64,000 nt of DNA from Sulfurospirillum diekertiae (GCF_011769985.2 NZ_CP039734.2:1426001-1490000), one strand, 5' to 3'. Counted from the first letter of the stretch, positions 39,774-48,543 are shown. Translations and numbers: made by a program. Notes: generated by a model from the sequence alone, not told the origin.

Positions 39774-40355
39774 ATGAATAAAACACCAAACGATTCAAAA
39801 GAACTGTTTGCCCTCAATAAACCTAAAGGGTATCTGGTTACATGCTCGGATGATCTTGGGCGCAAAACCGTTTATGATCTTTTGCCTGAGTGGGCGTTTA
39901 GCGAGGGTTGGATGCCCATCGGACGGCTTGATCTGGAATCGAAGGGGCTTTTACTCTTTACGACCAACAACAAAATCAACCATGCATTGACCACACCTCA
40001 AAACTGCATCAAGGTCTATGAGATTTGGGTCAGAGGTCATGTGAGCGACGAGCATATCGCAGAGGCGTTAAAAGGGGTACAAAGCCCACATGGACTGCTC
40101 AAAGCGCTCGAAGTCGAAAAAGTGGGCACTGGTGGCGCTAAAACAAAACTTAGGGTCAAAATTGACGAGGGGAAAAATAGGCATATCCGAAGGCTTTTTG
40201 GAGCGCTGAAAGATTCAAAATTTGGCACACCTTTAAAAGTTTTAGAGCTAAAACGTGTCAGCATTGGGAGTTTCAACCTCGACATCAAAAGCGCTGAGTG
40301 GCGTTTTCTCTCCGTTGAAGAGGAAAAAATGCTTATTACAAACCTTTACATGTAA
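39774..40355 (+). CDS. rRNA large-subunit pseudouridine synthase, RsuA/RluE type
   Basis: The 193 residues lack an S4 domain and start directly with the catalytic module: ALNKPKGYLVTCSDDLGRKTVYDLLP, the catalytic Asp in GRLDLESKGLLLFTTN and GKNRHIRRLFGAL. The size is near RluE, which modifies 23S rRNA near position 2457. The final codons are a TTACATGTAA core (40346–40355) that supplies Tyr-Met-stop. The gap upstream (39585–39773), shared with the divergent luciferase-like gene, shows only AT-rich promoter-like sequence. Confidence 0.88.
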   Translation: MNKTPNDSKELFALNKPKGYLVTCSDDLGRKTVYDLLPEWAFSEGWMPIGRLDLESKGLLLFTTNNKINHALTTPQNCIKVYEIWVRGHVSDEHIAEALKGVQSPHGLLKALEVEKVGTGGAKTKLRVKIDEGKNRHIRRLFGALKDSKFGTPLKVLELKRVSIGSFNLDIKSAEWRFLSVEEEKMLITNLYM

Positions 40356-40390
40356 CCTTTTTTAGAATTAAAATACAATGGAAGTTTAAA

Positions 40391-40729
40391 ATGAAAAAAA
40401 TAGTATTGCTACTGCTGATAAGCCTCGAGATATTTGCTGGCTCACCCATGTGCGACTCGGGAAATGTAACGAAACTCTTAAGCGATGACATGACAGGGAA
40501 TCGTCATCAACGGTTTATCGTCAAATTGTCATCAGGAAAAACGCTACTCGTTGCTCACAATATTGATATAGCGCCGAAAGTATCTTCGCTTACCGAAGGT
40601 AGTTTTATAAAATTTTGTGGCGAATATGAAAGTAATGCCAAAGGTGGCGTAGTGCATTGGACACATCACGATCCACACAATCGTCATGTGAATGGTTGGA
40701 TAGAATACAACGGACACAAATATGAGTAG
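40391..40729 (+). CDS. Small exported DUF3465-type protein
   Basis: A 112-residue protein with a signal peptide (MKKIVLLLLISLEIFAG). The mature part has the pattern KFCGEYE...GVVHWTHHDP...GWIEYNGHKYE that I associate with DUF3465, exported proteins of OB-like fold and unknown role. Two cysteines may pair. It probably has its own transcript, followed by the palindrome pair at 40751–40794. Confidence 0.7.
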   Translation: MKKIVLLLLISLEIFAGSPMCDSGNVTKLLSDDMTGNRHQRFIVKLSSGKTLLVAHNIDIAPKVSSLTEGSFIKFCGEYESNAKGGVVHWTHHDPHNRHVNGWIEYNGHKYE

Positions 40730-40750
40730 TCAAAACTAAACGCTTAACGT

Positions 40751-40794
40751 TTTACATGTAAAGATTGAACGACTCAAAAATCTTTACATGTAAA
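40751..40794. repeat. Pair of TTTACATGTAAA palindromes, 32 bases apart
   Basis: Copies at 40751–40762 and 40783–40794, with the same spacing as the pair at 14345/14377. The second is extended to ATCTTTACATGTAAAGAT. The pair occupies the gap between the DUF3465 gene and poxB; the remaining 110 bases are promoter-like (repeated TTAAAATACAGC elements). Confidence 0.92.
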
Positions 40795-40911
40795 GATAAA
40801 AATAGCTTTCTCCACCCACCCTTATTTTCCAAAATCACACTCAATATTTTATTTTAATACAGCATAAAAGGATTAAAATACAGCTATGTCAAAAGATAGA
40901 AAGGATTTTTC

Positions 40912-42636
40912 ATGAATGACAACATTGCGATGTACTTTGCGAAGCTTTTAGCCGAGGTAGGCATCAAACGCATATGGGGAATTACAGGTGATTCGCTCAA
41001 TGGATTAAGTGATAGTTTGCAAAAATTAGGAAAAATTGAGTGGGTTGGAACACGCCATGAAGAAACGGCGGCGTTTGCAGCAGGGGCTGACGCAAAAATC
41101 AGTGGAAAACTTGCCGTTTGCGCAGGTTCATCGGGACCTGGAAATCTGCATCTGATTAACGGTCTGTTTGATTGCCACCGAAAAGGGGTTCCTGTTTTGG
41201 CGATTGCTTCGCACATTCCTTCGAGTGAAATTGGGAGTAATTATTTTCAAGAGACACATCCCGAAAATTTATTTAAAGAGTGCAGTGTTTATTGTGAGTT
41301 GGTCACCAATCCTGATCAGATGCCGCATATTTTAGAGACTGCCATCAGACAAGCCATCTTGAAAAAAGGGGTGAGCGTCATCGTTATACCGGGCGATCTT
41401 TTACTCAAACCGATGCCCAAAGATGCTAAGTATCTGTGGAGCGAACCGCATTTACCCAAGGTATTGCCATGCATGGATGACATTGATCTGCTTGCGAAAA
41501 TTTTAAATGAAAACAAAAACATAACGTTTCTGTGTGGAGCAGGGTGCAGTAATGCGCACGATGACGTGGTTGAACTTGCAAAACTCCTTCATGCGCCCGT
41601 TGTTCATGCGCTTGGAGGCAAAGAGTCGATGGAGGGAAACAACCCAAACAGTGTTGGCATGACAGGGCTCATCGGCTATGAATCGGGTTACTACGCAATG
41701 GAAAACTCCGATGTCTTGCTCATCTTAGGCTCAGCGTTTCCGTACAAAGCGTTTTACCCTCAAAAGGCTAAAATCGTGCAAATCGACATCAAACCTGAAG
41801 CGCTCGGAAGACACACCCAAATCAGTTTAGGCATCGTGGGCGATGTCAAATCCAGTCTAGAACTCTTAACGCCTAAGATCAAACAAAAAGAGAACGATAC
41901 CTTCTTAAAAAGTGCCCTCAAACACTACCAATCAACGGTCGAGACCTTTGACAAACTCGCCAGTGGCACCAGCAAAGAGGGCTTGATTCACCCACAATAC
42001 TTAACCAAATTGATCGATAAATACGCCAGCGAGGACGCGATCTTTACGTGCGATGTGGGCACACCCACCGTCTGGGCGGCGCGCTATGTGAACATGAATG
42101 GAAAGCGAAAACTCATCGGCTCGTTTAATCACGGTTCGATGGCCAGTGCCCTTCCACAAGCCATCGGCGCAAAAGTAAGTGCTCCTGATAAAGAAGTCAT
42201 TGCTCTATGTGGTGATGGCGGTTTTGCAATGCTCATGGGCGATCTGCTCACACTGGTTCAGCACACCATCAAAGCCAAAATCGTGATTTATAACAATAGC
42301 TCCTTAGGCTTTGTCGCCATCGAGATGAAAGCGGGCGGCTATTTGTCAGACAATACCGAATTAACCAACCCCGACTTTTCAGCCATTGCCAAAGCCGTTG
42401 GCATCAAAAGTTTCAGGGTTGAAAAACCTGAGGAGTTAGAAAAAAGTGTCATCGAGTTCCTTGCCTTTGATGGAGCGGCACTGTTAGATGTCACCACCGC
42501 CAAACAAGAGCTAACCATGCCACCCAAAATCTCTTTTGAAAATGCAAAAGGGTTCAGCATTTACATGTTAAGAGCCATCATTAACGGCAAAGGCGATGAA
42601 TTGGTCGAAGTGGCAAGAGAGAATTTAATACGCTAA
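40912..42636 (+). CDS. poxB: Pyruvate oxidase/quinone-dependent pyruvate dehydrogenase
   Basis: A thiamine-diphosphate, FAD-type enzyme of 574 residues. It has the substrate/ThDP domain with RHEETAAFAAGADAKISGK, the central domain and the ThDP motif GDGGFAMLMGDLLTLVQHTIKAKIVIYNN. The overall pattern fits PoxB, which decarboxylates pyruvate to acetate and feeds electrons to quinone at the membrane; the C-terminal membrane-binding tail cannot be judged by eye. In an anaerobe with pyruvate:ferredoxin oxidoreductase this would be an auxiliary route. It stands alone, ended by a strong terminator. Confidence 0.85.
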   Translation: MNDNIAMYFAKLLAEVGIKRIWGITGDSLNGLSDSLQKLGKIEWVGTRHEETAAFAAGADAKISGKLAVCAGSSGPGNLHLINGLFDCHRKGVPVLAIASHIPSSEIGSNYFQETHPENLFKECSVYCELVTNPDQMPHILETAIRQAILKKGVSVIVIPGDLLLKPMPKDAKYLWSEPHLPKVLPCMDDIDLLAKILNENKNITFLCGAGCSNAHDDVVELAKLLHAPVVHALGGKESMEGNNPNSVGMTGLIGYESGYYAMENSDVLLILGSAFPYKAFYPQKAKIVQIDIKPEALGRHTQISLGIVGDVKSSLELLTPKIKQKENDTFLKSALKHYQSTVETFDKLASGTSKEGLIHPQYLTKLIDKYASEDAIFTCDVGTPTVWAARYVNMNGKRKLIGSFNHGSMASALPQAIGAKVSAPDKEVIALCGDGGFAMLMGDLLTLVQHTIKAKIVIYNNSSLGFVAIEMKAGGYLSDNTELTNPDFSAIAKAVGIKSFRVEKPEELEKSVIEFLAFDGAALLDVTTAKQELTMPPKISFENAKGFSIYMLRAIINGKGDELVEVARENLIR

Positions 42637-42647
42637 AAAGGGTACAA

Positions 42648-42691
42648 GGTGGCAGGCTCTTTTTATCCAAAGGAGCTCACCACCGTTTTTT
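42648..42691 (+). terminator. Rho-independent terminator of poxB
   Basis: Two stacked stems, GGTGG/CCACC (42648–42652, 42680–42684) and GCTC/GAGC (42656–42659, 42673–42676), followed by GTTTTTT. Confidence 0.85.
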
Positions 42692-42793
42692 AATTTTTGT
42701 TCAAAAGTATTGACATGTTTTTAGTGATAATGCTCATCGAACACTTTCAATTTGCATTAATCTAAGTAAAGATAAAATTTCGCTCGAAAAGTT

Positions 42794-42822
42794 TTTAGAT
42801 AACTCATTGCTCACTCTATAAC
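42794..42822 (+). promoter_or_regulatory. Probable tRNA-Gln promoter
   Basis: TTTAGA (42794–42799) and TATAAC (42817–42822) with 17 bases between, ending 12 bases before the tRNA. The -35 is weak. No other feature was seen in 42692–42793. Confidence 0.5.
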
Positions 42823-42834
42823 TTAACATTATCT

Positions 42835-42909
42835 TGGGGTGTCGCCAAGCGGTAAGGCTCTGGTTTCTGGTACCAGCATTCAGGGGTTCGAATCCCTTCA
42901 CCCCATCCA
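42835..42909 (+). tRNA. tRNA-Gln (anticodon CTG)
   Basis: Cloverleaf beginning TGGGGTGTCGCCAAGCGGTA. Acceptor TGGGGTG pairs with CACCCCA; anticodon stem CTGGT/ACCAG encloses TTCTGGT, giving anticodon CTG; the T-arm is AGGGG-TTCGAAT-CCCTT; CCA is encoded. The discriminator base reads T, where many bacterial tRNA-Gln have G. The weak first pair U1-A72 is typical of tRNA-Gln charged via the GluRS/GatCAB route. Confidence 0.9.
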
Positions 42910-42943
42910 TCTCTTTACTCTAAAATAAAATCACTCAAAACCT

Positions 42944-42955
42944 TTTACATGTAAA
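42944..42955. repeat. TTTACATGTAAA copy after tRNA-Gln
   Basis: Lies 35 bases downstream of the tRNA, in the gap before the DinB-like gene. No other terminator is evident for the tRNA. Confidence 0.9.
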
Positions 42956-43066
42956 GCCATTCTCCGCTTGCTAAAATCAAAAGTTTAGCCCTGATTCTCT
43001 TTATGCAAATTCAGACTGCGTACTATATAATAACAGACACAACTATAATCAGTGAAGGAGGGCACA

Positions 43067-43543
43067 ATGGAACTGTTAGAAAATGTCAGTAAGGACATAC
43101 GAAAACTACTTGGGGAATTAGACATTATCTTAAAAAATGTAGATATGAACAAGGTAGCAACAAAAACAAATTCGCAAAATAGAACCATCAGACAAATTGT
43201 AGGTCACCTGTGCGATTCAGCATCCAACAACACCCACAGAATCATCCATTTGCAGTATCAAAAAAGCCCCTTAATCTTCCCCGATTATGCCAATCTTGGC
43301 GTAAATGACATCTGGATAAAAATTCAAAACTACAACAACTACGAGTGGGATGATTTAATTCATTTACTCAAATACACAACCATGCATGTCGCACATGTCA
43401 TCCAAAATGTTGACCGCTCAAAATTGCAACATCAATGGATAAGCGCTTTAAATGAGCACATTACATTAGAAGAGATGATTGTTGATTATCCTCGCCATTT
43501 TAAACTCCATTATGATGAGATCGTCGACCTTATTGCTCAATAG
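43067..43543 (+). CDS. DinB-like metal-binding protein
   Basis: A 158-residue four-helix protein of the DinB/YfiT superfamily. Three histidines expected to bind a divalent metal are visible: IVGHLCDSA, TTMHVAHVI and HFKLHYDEI. Members act as thiol transferases or hydrolases; no substrate is indicated. The ATG at 43067 follows GGAGGG; a GTG 15 bases upstream has no ribosome site. Apparently a single-gene unit; the gap 43544–43696 shows nothing else. Confidence 0.8.
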   Translation: MELLENVSKDIRKLLGELDIILKNVDMNKVATKTNSQNRTIRQIVGHLCDSASNNTHRIIHLQYQKSPLIFPDYANLGVNDIWIKIQNYNNYEWDDLIHLLKYTTMHVAHVIQNVDRSKLQHQWISALNEHITLEEMIVDYPRHFKLHYDEIVDLIAQ

Positions 43544-43696
43544 ATAATAAAGCAGCTTCTTCTTATCTGATTATTTCATGAACAAAATGGTTCAGGATTT
43601 TAAATGTGGAGTCATTCTATTGAACGATTAATTTTTTGTTGCGATAATTCGTATAGAATAAGCAGAGAAAATCGTACCGTACTTTAGGAGTTTAAC

Positions 43697-44368
43697 ATGA
43701 CACTCTCCAATAAAATCAGAATTGACATCATCTCTGACGTCGTTTGTCCTTGGTGTATCATCGGTTATAAACGTTTAGAGCACGCCATGAAAGAACTCGG
43801 TGTGGAAGATAAGTTTGAACTTGTGTGGAATCCCTTTGAGCTCAATCCAACGATGTCGCTTGATGGCGAAGATGCCGTTTCCTATTTGGCGCATAAATAC
43901 ACGATGAGCGTAGAACAAGTGAAATCTACTCAAGCAACTATCACAAAAAATGGAGCGGAACTAGGGTTTACGTTTAATTACTATGATGGAATGAAGACGG
44001 TCAATACGCGCAATGCTCACATCTTGCTCGATGTTGCAAAAGAATTTGGAAAGCAAACGGAACTTAAAATGCGACTCTTTAGCGCTCATTTTACAGAGAA
44101 AAAAGATATATCAAACCGCCATACGTTAGGAGAGCTTGTACAAAGCATTGGATTAGACAAAGATCTCTTTTTGGCAAAACTGGATGATGAAAGTGCGAGA
44201 ATGAAAGTGCAAGAGGCAGAAGAGTATTGGCATAAACAAAACATATCTGCAGTTCCCACAATGATCTTCAATAACGAACTGATCATGAACGGCGCCTATC
44301 CTATTGAAACGTATCAAAAAGTTTTAACAGAATTACTGGAAAAGAGGCTTAAAAAGAGTTACATGTAA
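43697..44368 (+). CDS. FrnE-like DsbA-family oxidoreductase
   Basis: A 223-residue cytosolic thioredoxin-fold protein with an inserted helical domain. The redox motif is C-P-W-C (SDVVCPWCIIGYKRLEHAM), and the later SAVPTMIFN contains the cis-proline. This is the FrnE/2-hydroxychromene-2-carboxylate isomerase-like DsbA branch, which acts on disulfides under oxidative stress in some bacteria. The stop codon is supplied by a palindrome core (44359–44368; Tyr-Met-stop). Confidence 0.88.
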   Translation: MTLSNKIRIDIISDVVCPWCIIGYKRLEHAMKELGVEDKFELVWNPFELNPTMSLDGEDAVSYLAHKYTMSVEQVKSTQATITKNGAELGFTFNYYDGMKTVNTRNAHILLDVAKEFGKQTELKMRLFSAHFTEKKDISNRHTLGELVQSIGLDKDLFLAKLDDESARMKVQEAEEYWHKQNISAVPTMIFNNELIMNGAYPIETYQKVLTELLEKRLKKSYM

Positions 44369-44391
44369 ACGTTTAACTCTTTACATGTAAA
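44353..44391. terminator. Convergent-gene terminator built from two palindromes
   Basis: TTACATGTAA at 44359–44368 and TTTACATGTAAA at 44380–44391 cover the ends of the convergent frnE-like and araC-family genes. The stem AAAGAGTTA (44353–44361)/TAACTCTTT (44374–44382) can also form. The last codons of both genes lie within this element. Confidence 0.75.
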
Positions 44392-45422
44392 CCCAACCAC
44401 ACCTTTGGACTCACGCCATACCACTTCTTAAATGCCCGTAAAAAGGGACTTGGTTCGACGTAGCCTAGGTAGGAAGCAATCGTGGGAGTCGTCAGACCTT
44501 TTTGCAGATAATGCGTTGCTAATTTTTGGCGTACTTCACCCAAGAGTGTCACAAAACTTACCCCTTCTTCTTTGAGCTTTTTTTGAAGGGTTCGTGGGTG
44601 CATGCCCACTTTGTGAGCCACACTTTCCAAGGAAACATCTAACTCACCCGTAGCAATGAGTATACAGCCTAAAACCTGTTCTTTAAGGCTTCCATGAACA
44701 CTCATGCCCAAGCTTTGTTCTGCCTCTTTTTCAAAGACACTAAGCAGATACGGATTGTCATAGCTTGTTTGCATTGCCAGTTGCGTTTTGTCGAAGAAGA
44801 GGGCGTTTTCAACCTCATCGAAGTAGATATGCTCTCCAAAAACATCTTTGTACGCGTTTACATGTAAAGGTTTGGCGTGCCTAAACGTTGTGCGTTTGGG
44901 GAAGATGGATTGGGGAATGATTTTGTTGATGAGATGCAGAAGCGCACTTAAGTGAATCTCGGCGCTGTACTTTTCAAGGTGCTCAACTTCGCCATCTTTG
45001 TGAATGAGCAGGGTGAGTTTGCACTCGGTTGCATCAAAGATGGGCTTCAGTGTCTTGCCTATTAAAAGATAATACCGACACAGCTTGATGATGGCATCTT
45101 CTACCGTGCTGGAATGCAACATCAAGTAGCCCAAAACCCCTAGATTGTTCGGTGTCACAGATGCTGCAAATTTGAATAAAAGCGCTGTATCACCCAAAAG
45201 CGCAATGGCTTCATCAATGAGCTCGCTGATATAATGCGCGGGGATTTTTGCCCCTTTTTGCAGAACCTTCTCCATGCTGATGTCCCGTTTTGCCATAAAG
45301 GGTTGGGCATCAAACCGATGGTTTTTTTCTAAATAAGAGAGAATAAATAAAAAGGCTTCGGCGGGTGCTTCTTTTGAAGGAGTAAGTCGCAAAATGTCAT
45401 ACCTTGAGTCGTAAAATGTCAT
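44373..45422 (-). CDS. AraC-family regulator of the OruR/ArgR-like group
   Basis: The 349 residues have an N-terminal ligand-binding domain of the arabinose-binding-like type (ILSYLEKNHRFDAQPFMAKRDISMEKVLQKG split around residue 40) and a C-terminal HTH pair (DVSLESVAHKVGMHPRTLQKKLKEEG and IASYLGYVEPSPFLRAFKKWYGVSPKVWL). The target is unknown; the divergent neighbour across 60 bases is the HemJ-like gene, a plausible target. Palindromes at 44380–44391 (LHVK, C-terminus) and 44857–44868 (LHVN). Confidence 0.88.
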   Translation of the reverse strand: MTFYDSRYDILRLTPSKEAPAEAFLFILSYLEKNHRFDAQPFMAKRDISMEKVLQKGAKIPAHYISELIDEAIALLGDTALLFKFAASVTPNNLGVLGYLMLHSSTVEDAIIKLCRYYLLIGKTLKPIFDATECKLTLLIHKDGEVEHLEKYSAEIHLSALLHLINKIIPQSIFPKRTTFRHAKPLHVNAYKDVFGEHIYFDEVENALFFDKTQLAMQTSYDNPYLLSVFEKEAEQSLGMSVHGSLKEQVLGCILIATGELDVSLESVAHKVGMHPRTLQKKLKEEGVSFVTLLGEVRQKLATHYLQKGLTTPTIASYLGYVEPSPFLRAFKKWYGVSPKVWLGLHVKS

Positions 45423-45482
45423 AAAAAAATCGTGTTTGAATTATATACTAGCGCTTATTAAGACTCATTGAGGAGCCACATC

Positions 45483-45908
45483 ATGAATACCTACAGTGTC
45501 GTACTTGCCTTTCATATTCTCTCCATTGCCACATGGATGATCATGCTCGTTTACCTGCCCAAACTCTTTGTATATCATATCGCTACACCACAGCATGCAC
45601 AAGCGACTATTGCACTGCAAGAGAGCAGTCTTTATAAAGCAGGAACGGTGGCTATGCTCTTTTCGATCAAATTTGGGCTTATCTTGCTTTACCTCAATCC
45701 TTATCTGCTAAAAAGTGGAGGGTGGTTACATGTAAAGTTGTTTCTTGTCGTACTGATGGTGGTGTATCACTTTACATGTAAAAAATTTATACGCCAATTT
45801 GCGAGCGAGGGTGTTTCTCAAAACCTACGATTTTTCAGACTCTTTCGCGTGATTCCTGAGATCACGACTTCTATCATTATTCTTCTTACGATTATCAAGC
45901 CATTTTAA
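45483..45908 (+). CDS. HemJ-like membrane protein
   Basis: A 141-residue membrane protein with four hydrophobic segments and the UPF0093/HemJ pattern: an early His in LAFHILSIATWMIML, YLPKLFVYH, GWLHVKLFLVVLMVVYH and a final PEITTSIIILLTI. HemJ oxidises protoporphyrinogen IX in heme synthesis. This could be the housekeeping enzyme or a paralogue. Both a TTACATGTAA core (45726–45735, LHVK) and a full TTTACATGTAAA (45771–45782, FTCK) fall in conserved segments. The ATG at 45483 follows GAGGAG. Confidence 0.75.
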   Translation: MNTYSVVLAFHILSIATWMIMLVYLPKLFVYHIATPQHAQATIALQESSLYKAGTVAMLFSIKFGLILLYLNPYLLKSGGWLHVKLFLVVLMVVYHFTCKKFIRQFASEGVSQNLRFFRLFRVIPEITTSIIILLTIIKPF

Positions 45909-45927
45909 CTTTTGGCTTGAAAGTCTA

Positions 45928-45956
45928 TTGACAATCTGAGCCTAAAAATGTACTAT
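45928..45956 (+). promoter_or_regulatory. Promoter of the tetR–RND operon
   Basis: TTGACA (45928–45933) and TACTAT (45951–45956) separated by 17 bases; transcription should start near 45963, just before the operator. Confidence 0.85.
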
Positions 45957-45967
45957 TTCACAAAATG

Positions 45968-45984
45968 AATGACCGTCAGTCATT
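45968..45984 (+). promoter_or_regulatory. Probable TetR operator
   Basis: Inverted repeat AATGAC-CGTCA-GTCATT between the transcription start and the tetR start codon, the expected place for autorepression. The arrangement resembles ATGACTGNNNNTCAT-type TetR sites in other efflux operons. Confidence 0.7.
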
Positions 45985-45998
45985 TAAAAAGGTGCGAA

Positions 45999-46613
45999 AT
46001 GGCTCGAATTATCGATAAAGAAGAAAAACGGTGTGACATTGCAGGTGCATCTATCAAATTGTTTGCCAATAAAGGTATTGCGCAGACCAGCATGGATGAG
46101 ATCGCTAAGAGTGCAGGGGTTGCAAAAGGGACGATCTATCTCTATTTTAAAAATAAAGAGGAGATTATTTTTGCCATTTGGGACATGTTAGCCGCGCGTC
46201 ACCATGAGGCATTTCAAGCACGCATTACAGAAACGATGAGTGCCAAAGAGAAAATCTTGGAGCTTTTCAATTTTAGTGAATGCCAAGAAGATCACGATAA
46301 AGAAGAGCTTCTCACCCTTTATCAGAACTTCCTTAGCACAATGCTCATCGACAAAACAGGGCTTTATACCTCTTATTTTGCAATGATTTCCCAAAGAGAT
46401 TATGACATTATCACGGCATCTATTGAACAAGGCATTGCAAAAGGTGAACTTGAAGTACACGATGTCGACAAACTCACCAACACGATTATTGTTTTTATGG
46501 AAGGTGTCATCATTCAATCCAAAATGAACAATCTCAATTTTGAACAAACCCAATCACGCCTAACCCAATACATCATCTTTTTACTGGATCAATATATGAG
46601 GAAAGCATCATGA
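45999..46613 (+). CDS. TetR-family repressor of the efflux operon
   Basis: A 204-residue regulator. The HTH is IAKSAGVAKGTIYLYFKNKEEI (about 32–53); the C-terminal ligand domain ends with a short helix. The stop overlaps the TolC-like gene as ATGA, so it regulates its own operon. An upstream in-frame codon at 45969 lies inside the operator and is rejected. Inducers are likely hydrophobic substrates of the pump. Confidence 0.92.
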   Translation: MARIIDKEEKRCDIAGASIKLFANKGIAQTSMDEIAKSAGVAKGTIYLYFKNKEEIIFAIWDMLAARHHEAFQARITETMSAKEKILELFNFSECQEDHDKEELLTLYQNFLSTMLIDKTGLYTSYFAMISQRDYDIITASIEQGIAKGELEVHDVDKLTNTIIVFMEGVIIQSKMNNLNFEQTQSRLTQYIIFLLDQYMRKAS

Positions 46614-47845
46614 AAAAGTTAAGCCTTTTATGCCTCTTTCCACTGTTTGCTTTCGCAGGAAACTTACCACAACTCTTAAATCTTGCCGAACAAAACAAAC
46701 ACGTGGAAGCGTCACGCTACAGCTTAGAGGCGGCGAAAGAACAAGAGTACGCAACCAAAAGTGGCTATATGCCAACCTTAAGTCTTTCCGGCAATCAGTC
46801 GTTCAATAAAAATGAGTCGATGTTAATGATGGCACCTGAGAAGAGCCGTACCGGTTCGGCAACGCTTTCCTTGACACTCTACGATGGTGGAAAACGAGAA
46901 GCGCTGTTTGACCAACAACAAGCCCTTGTCAAAGCGGCAACATTCTCACTTGCTTCTGTTCAAAACAATGTTTCGCTTAACGTCATCTACTACTATTACA
47001 ACTACATCAGCACACTGGCCAGCAAAGAATCAACCCTGCAAAAGATGGAACAGTTAGAAGCGGAACGTTACCGACTTGAAAAGTACCTCTCCGTAGGCTC
47101 AGCAACCGCAGATGAACTCCAAAAAATCATCTCAACCATCGAGCAAACCAAGGTCGATCTTTTAACTTTAGAGAATACCCTCAACAACATCTCCAACACC
47201 CTTGAATACCTCACAGGACAAGAGGTCAGTGTCGAGTCTGGCTCTTCGGTTCTATTTCAAGAAGAAAAAGCAAATGACACAAAACGTTTTGACATCTTAG
47301 CGCTGGAAGAGAGTGTTCAAAGTGCACGTGCGGAAGCCGAAATGGCCAAAGCACCGTATCTTCCAACGATTAAGATCGAAGATAACTACTCACGTTTTAA
47401 ATACGACTTTTCGAATGCCGCGCCTGAATCAACGATGAACAACCAAAACACCGTTCAACTGACGATGCAGTGGAAAATTTTTGACTTTGGTTCAACCTCA
47501 GCCAGCTACCAAGCGGCACAAAAAATGTATCTTGCTAAAAACAGCGAACTGACGTACGAAAAAGACAAAGCCAAAGCAAGTTTTAAAAGCGCTCAAAACA
47601 GTTATAAAACAGCACTCGCAAAGATAGAAGCCGCCAAAGCAAGGCTTAGCGCGTCTGAGACAACGTATGAATACGTCAAAAAGAAATTTCAACAAGGCAT
47701 CGTCAACAATGTCACCTATCTTGACGCCCTTAGCGATAAATTTAATGCCCGCTCACAGCTTCAAACAGCCTTGAATGAAGTGGAATACCAAAAAGCCGTC
47801 CTACTCTACGAAATGGGTAAAGAGATAAAAGGAGCCATCCAATGA
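46610..47845 (+). CDS. TolC-family outer-membrane efflux protein
   Basis: A 411-residue outer-membrane channel with a signal peptide (MKKLSLLCLFPLFAFA), the helical/barrel repeat structure of TolC with duplicated segments (LEAAKEQEYATKSGYMPTLSLSG and ALEESVQSARAEAEMAKAPYLPTIKI) and the periodic Ala/Lys/Gln helices of the periplasmic tunnel. Overlaps the adaptor gene by ATGA. It forms the outer-membrane part of the tripartite pump. Confidence 0.92.
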   Translation: MKKLSLLCLFPLFAFAGNLPQLLNLAEQNKHVEASRYSLEAAKEQEYATKSGYMPTLSLSGNQSFNKNESMLMMAPEKSRTGSATLSLTLYDGGKREALFDQQQALVKAATFSLASVQNNVSLNVIYYYYNYISTLASKESTLQKMEQLEAERYRLEKYLSVGSATADELQKIISTIEQTKVDLLTLENTLNNISNTLEYLTGQEVSVESGSSVLFQEEKANDTKRFDILALEESVQSARAEAEMAKAPYLPTIKIEDNYSRFKYDFSNAAPESTMNNQNTVQLTMQWKIFDFGSTSASYQAAQKMYLAKNSELTYEKDKAKASFKSAQNSYKTALAKIEAAKARLSASETTYEYVKKKFQQGIVNNVTYLDALSDKFNARSQLQTALNEVEYQKAVLLYEMGKEIKGAIQ

Positions 47846-48540
47846 AAAAATTTTTAATCACGACCTTATTGATGTTTCAAGCCCTCATCGCAGGGGAAGT
47901 TTACGCCACGTTTGACGTTGTCAGCGAAAAAAGCTCCGAACTGGGACTTTCCATTTCAGGCGTTGTTGGATCTTTACATGTAAACGTTGGCGACCGTGTC
48001 AAAAAAGGCGATTTACTCCTTGCACTCAGCAATGCGCAAGAAAAAAATGAGTACGAAATTGCGCGTAAAAATGCTGAACATTCGGTAAAAACCTATGAGC
48101 GTTACGCCAAAATATCCGATGTCATCGACAAAGAGAAGATGGAAAACTACCTCTACGATAGAGACATTCAACTCTTAAACGCTCAAAACAGAGAGATTAT
48201 CTTTAAAAAAACAGAACTTCGCGCACCCTATGATTTGGTTGTGAGCAAGAAAAGTACGGAACTTGGCAACATTGTTCTAGGTTCACAAACCAAACTCCTA
48301 ACGGTTGAAAGTACCCATGATGTCAAACTGGTGCTCAAAATGGATGAAAAATACTGGAGCAAAGTGAAAGTAGGGCAAAAATTTACCTATAAAGTCGATG
48401 GTAGCGATAAAAAGTACGAAGGGGTGATCAGTAAAATCTATCCGACCATTCTTTCCAGTACCCGTGAAATGCAAGCCGAAGTCAAAGCCGTCGATCTCAT
48501 GCCGGGCCTTTTTGGCAATGGCACGATCAGTGTGGAATAA
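47842..48540 (+). CDS. RND periplasmic adaptor (membrane fusion protein)
   Basis: A 232-residue adaptor with a signal peptide (MKKFLITTLLMFQALIAG). The lipoyl half-motifs are GVVGSLHVNVGDRVKKGDLL and KTELRAPYDLVVSKKSTELGNIV, joined by a short helical hairpin, followed by a beta-barrel region (VKVGQKFTYKVDG). It is short against typical 350–400 residue adaptors, with a reduced hairpin. A palindrome at 47973–47984 (LHVN) falls in the first lipoyl half. Confidence 0.9.
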   Translation: MKKFLITTLLMFQALIAGEVYATFDVVSEKSSELGLSISGVVGSLHVNVGDRVKKGDLLLALSNAQEKNEYEIARKNAEHSVKTYERYAKISDVIDKEKMENYLYDRDIQLLNAQNREIIFKKTELRAPYDLVVSKKSTELGNIVLGSQTKLLTVESTHDVKLVLKMDEKYWSKVKVGQKFTYKVDGSDKKYEGVISKIYPTILSSTREMQAEVKAVDLMPGLFGNGTISVE

Positions 48541-48543
48541 ACC

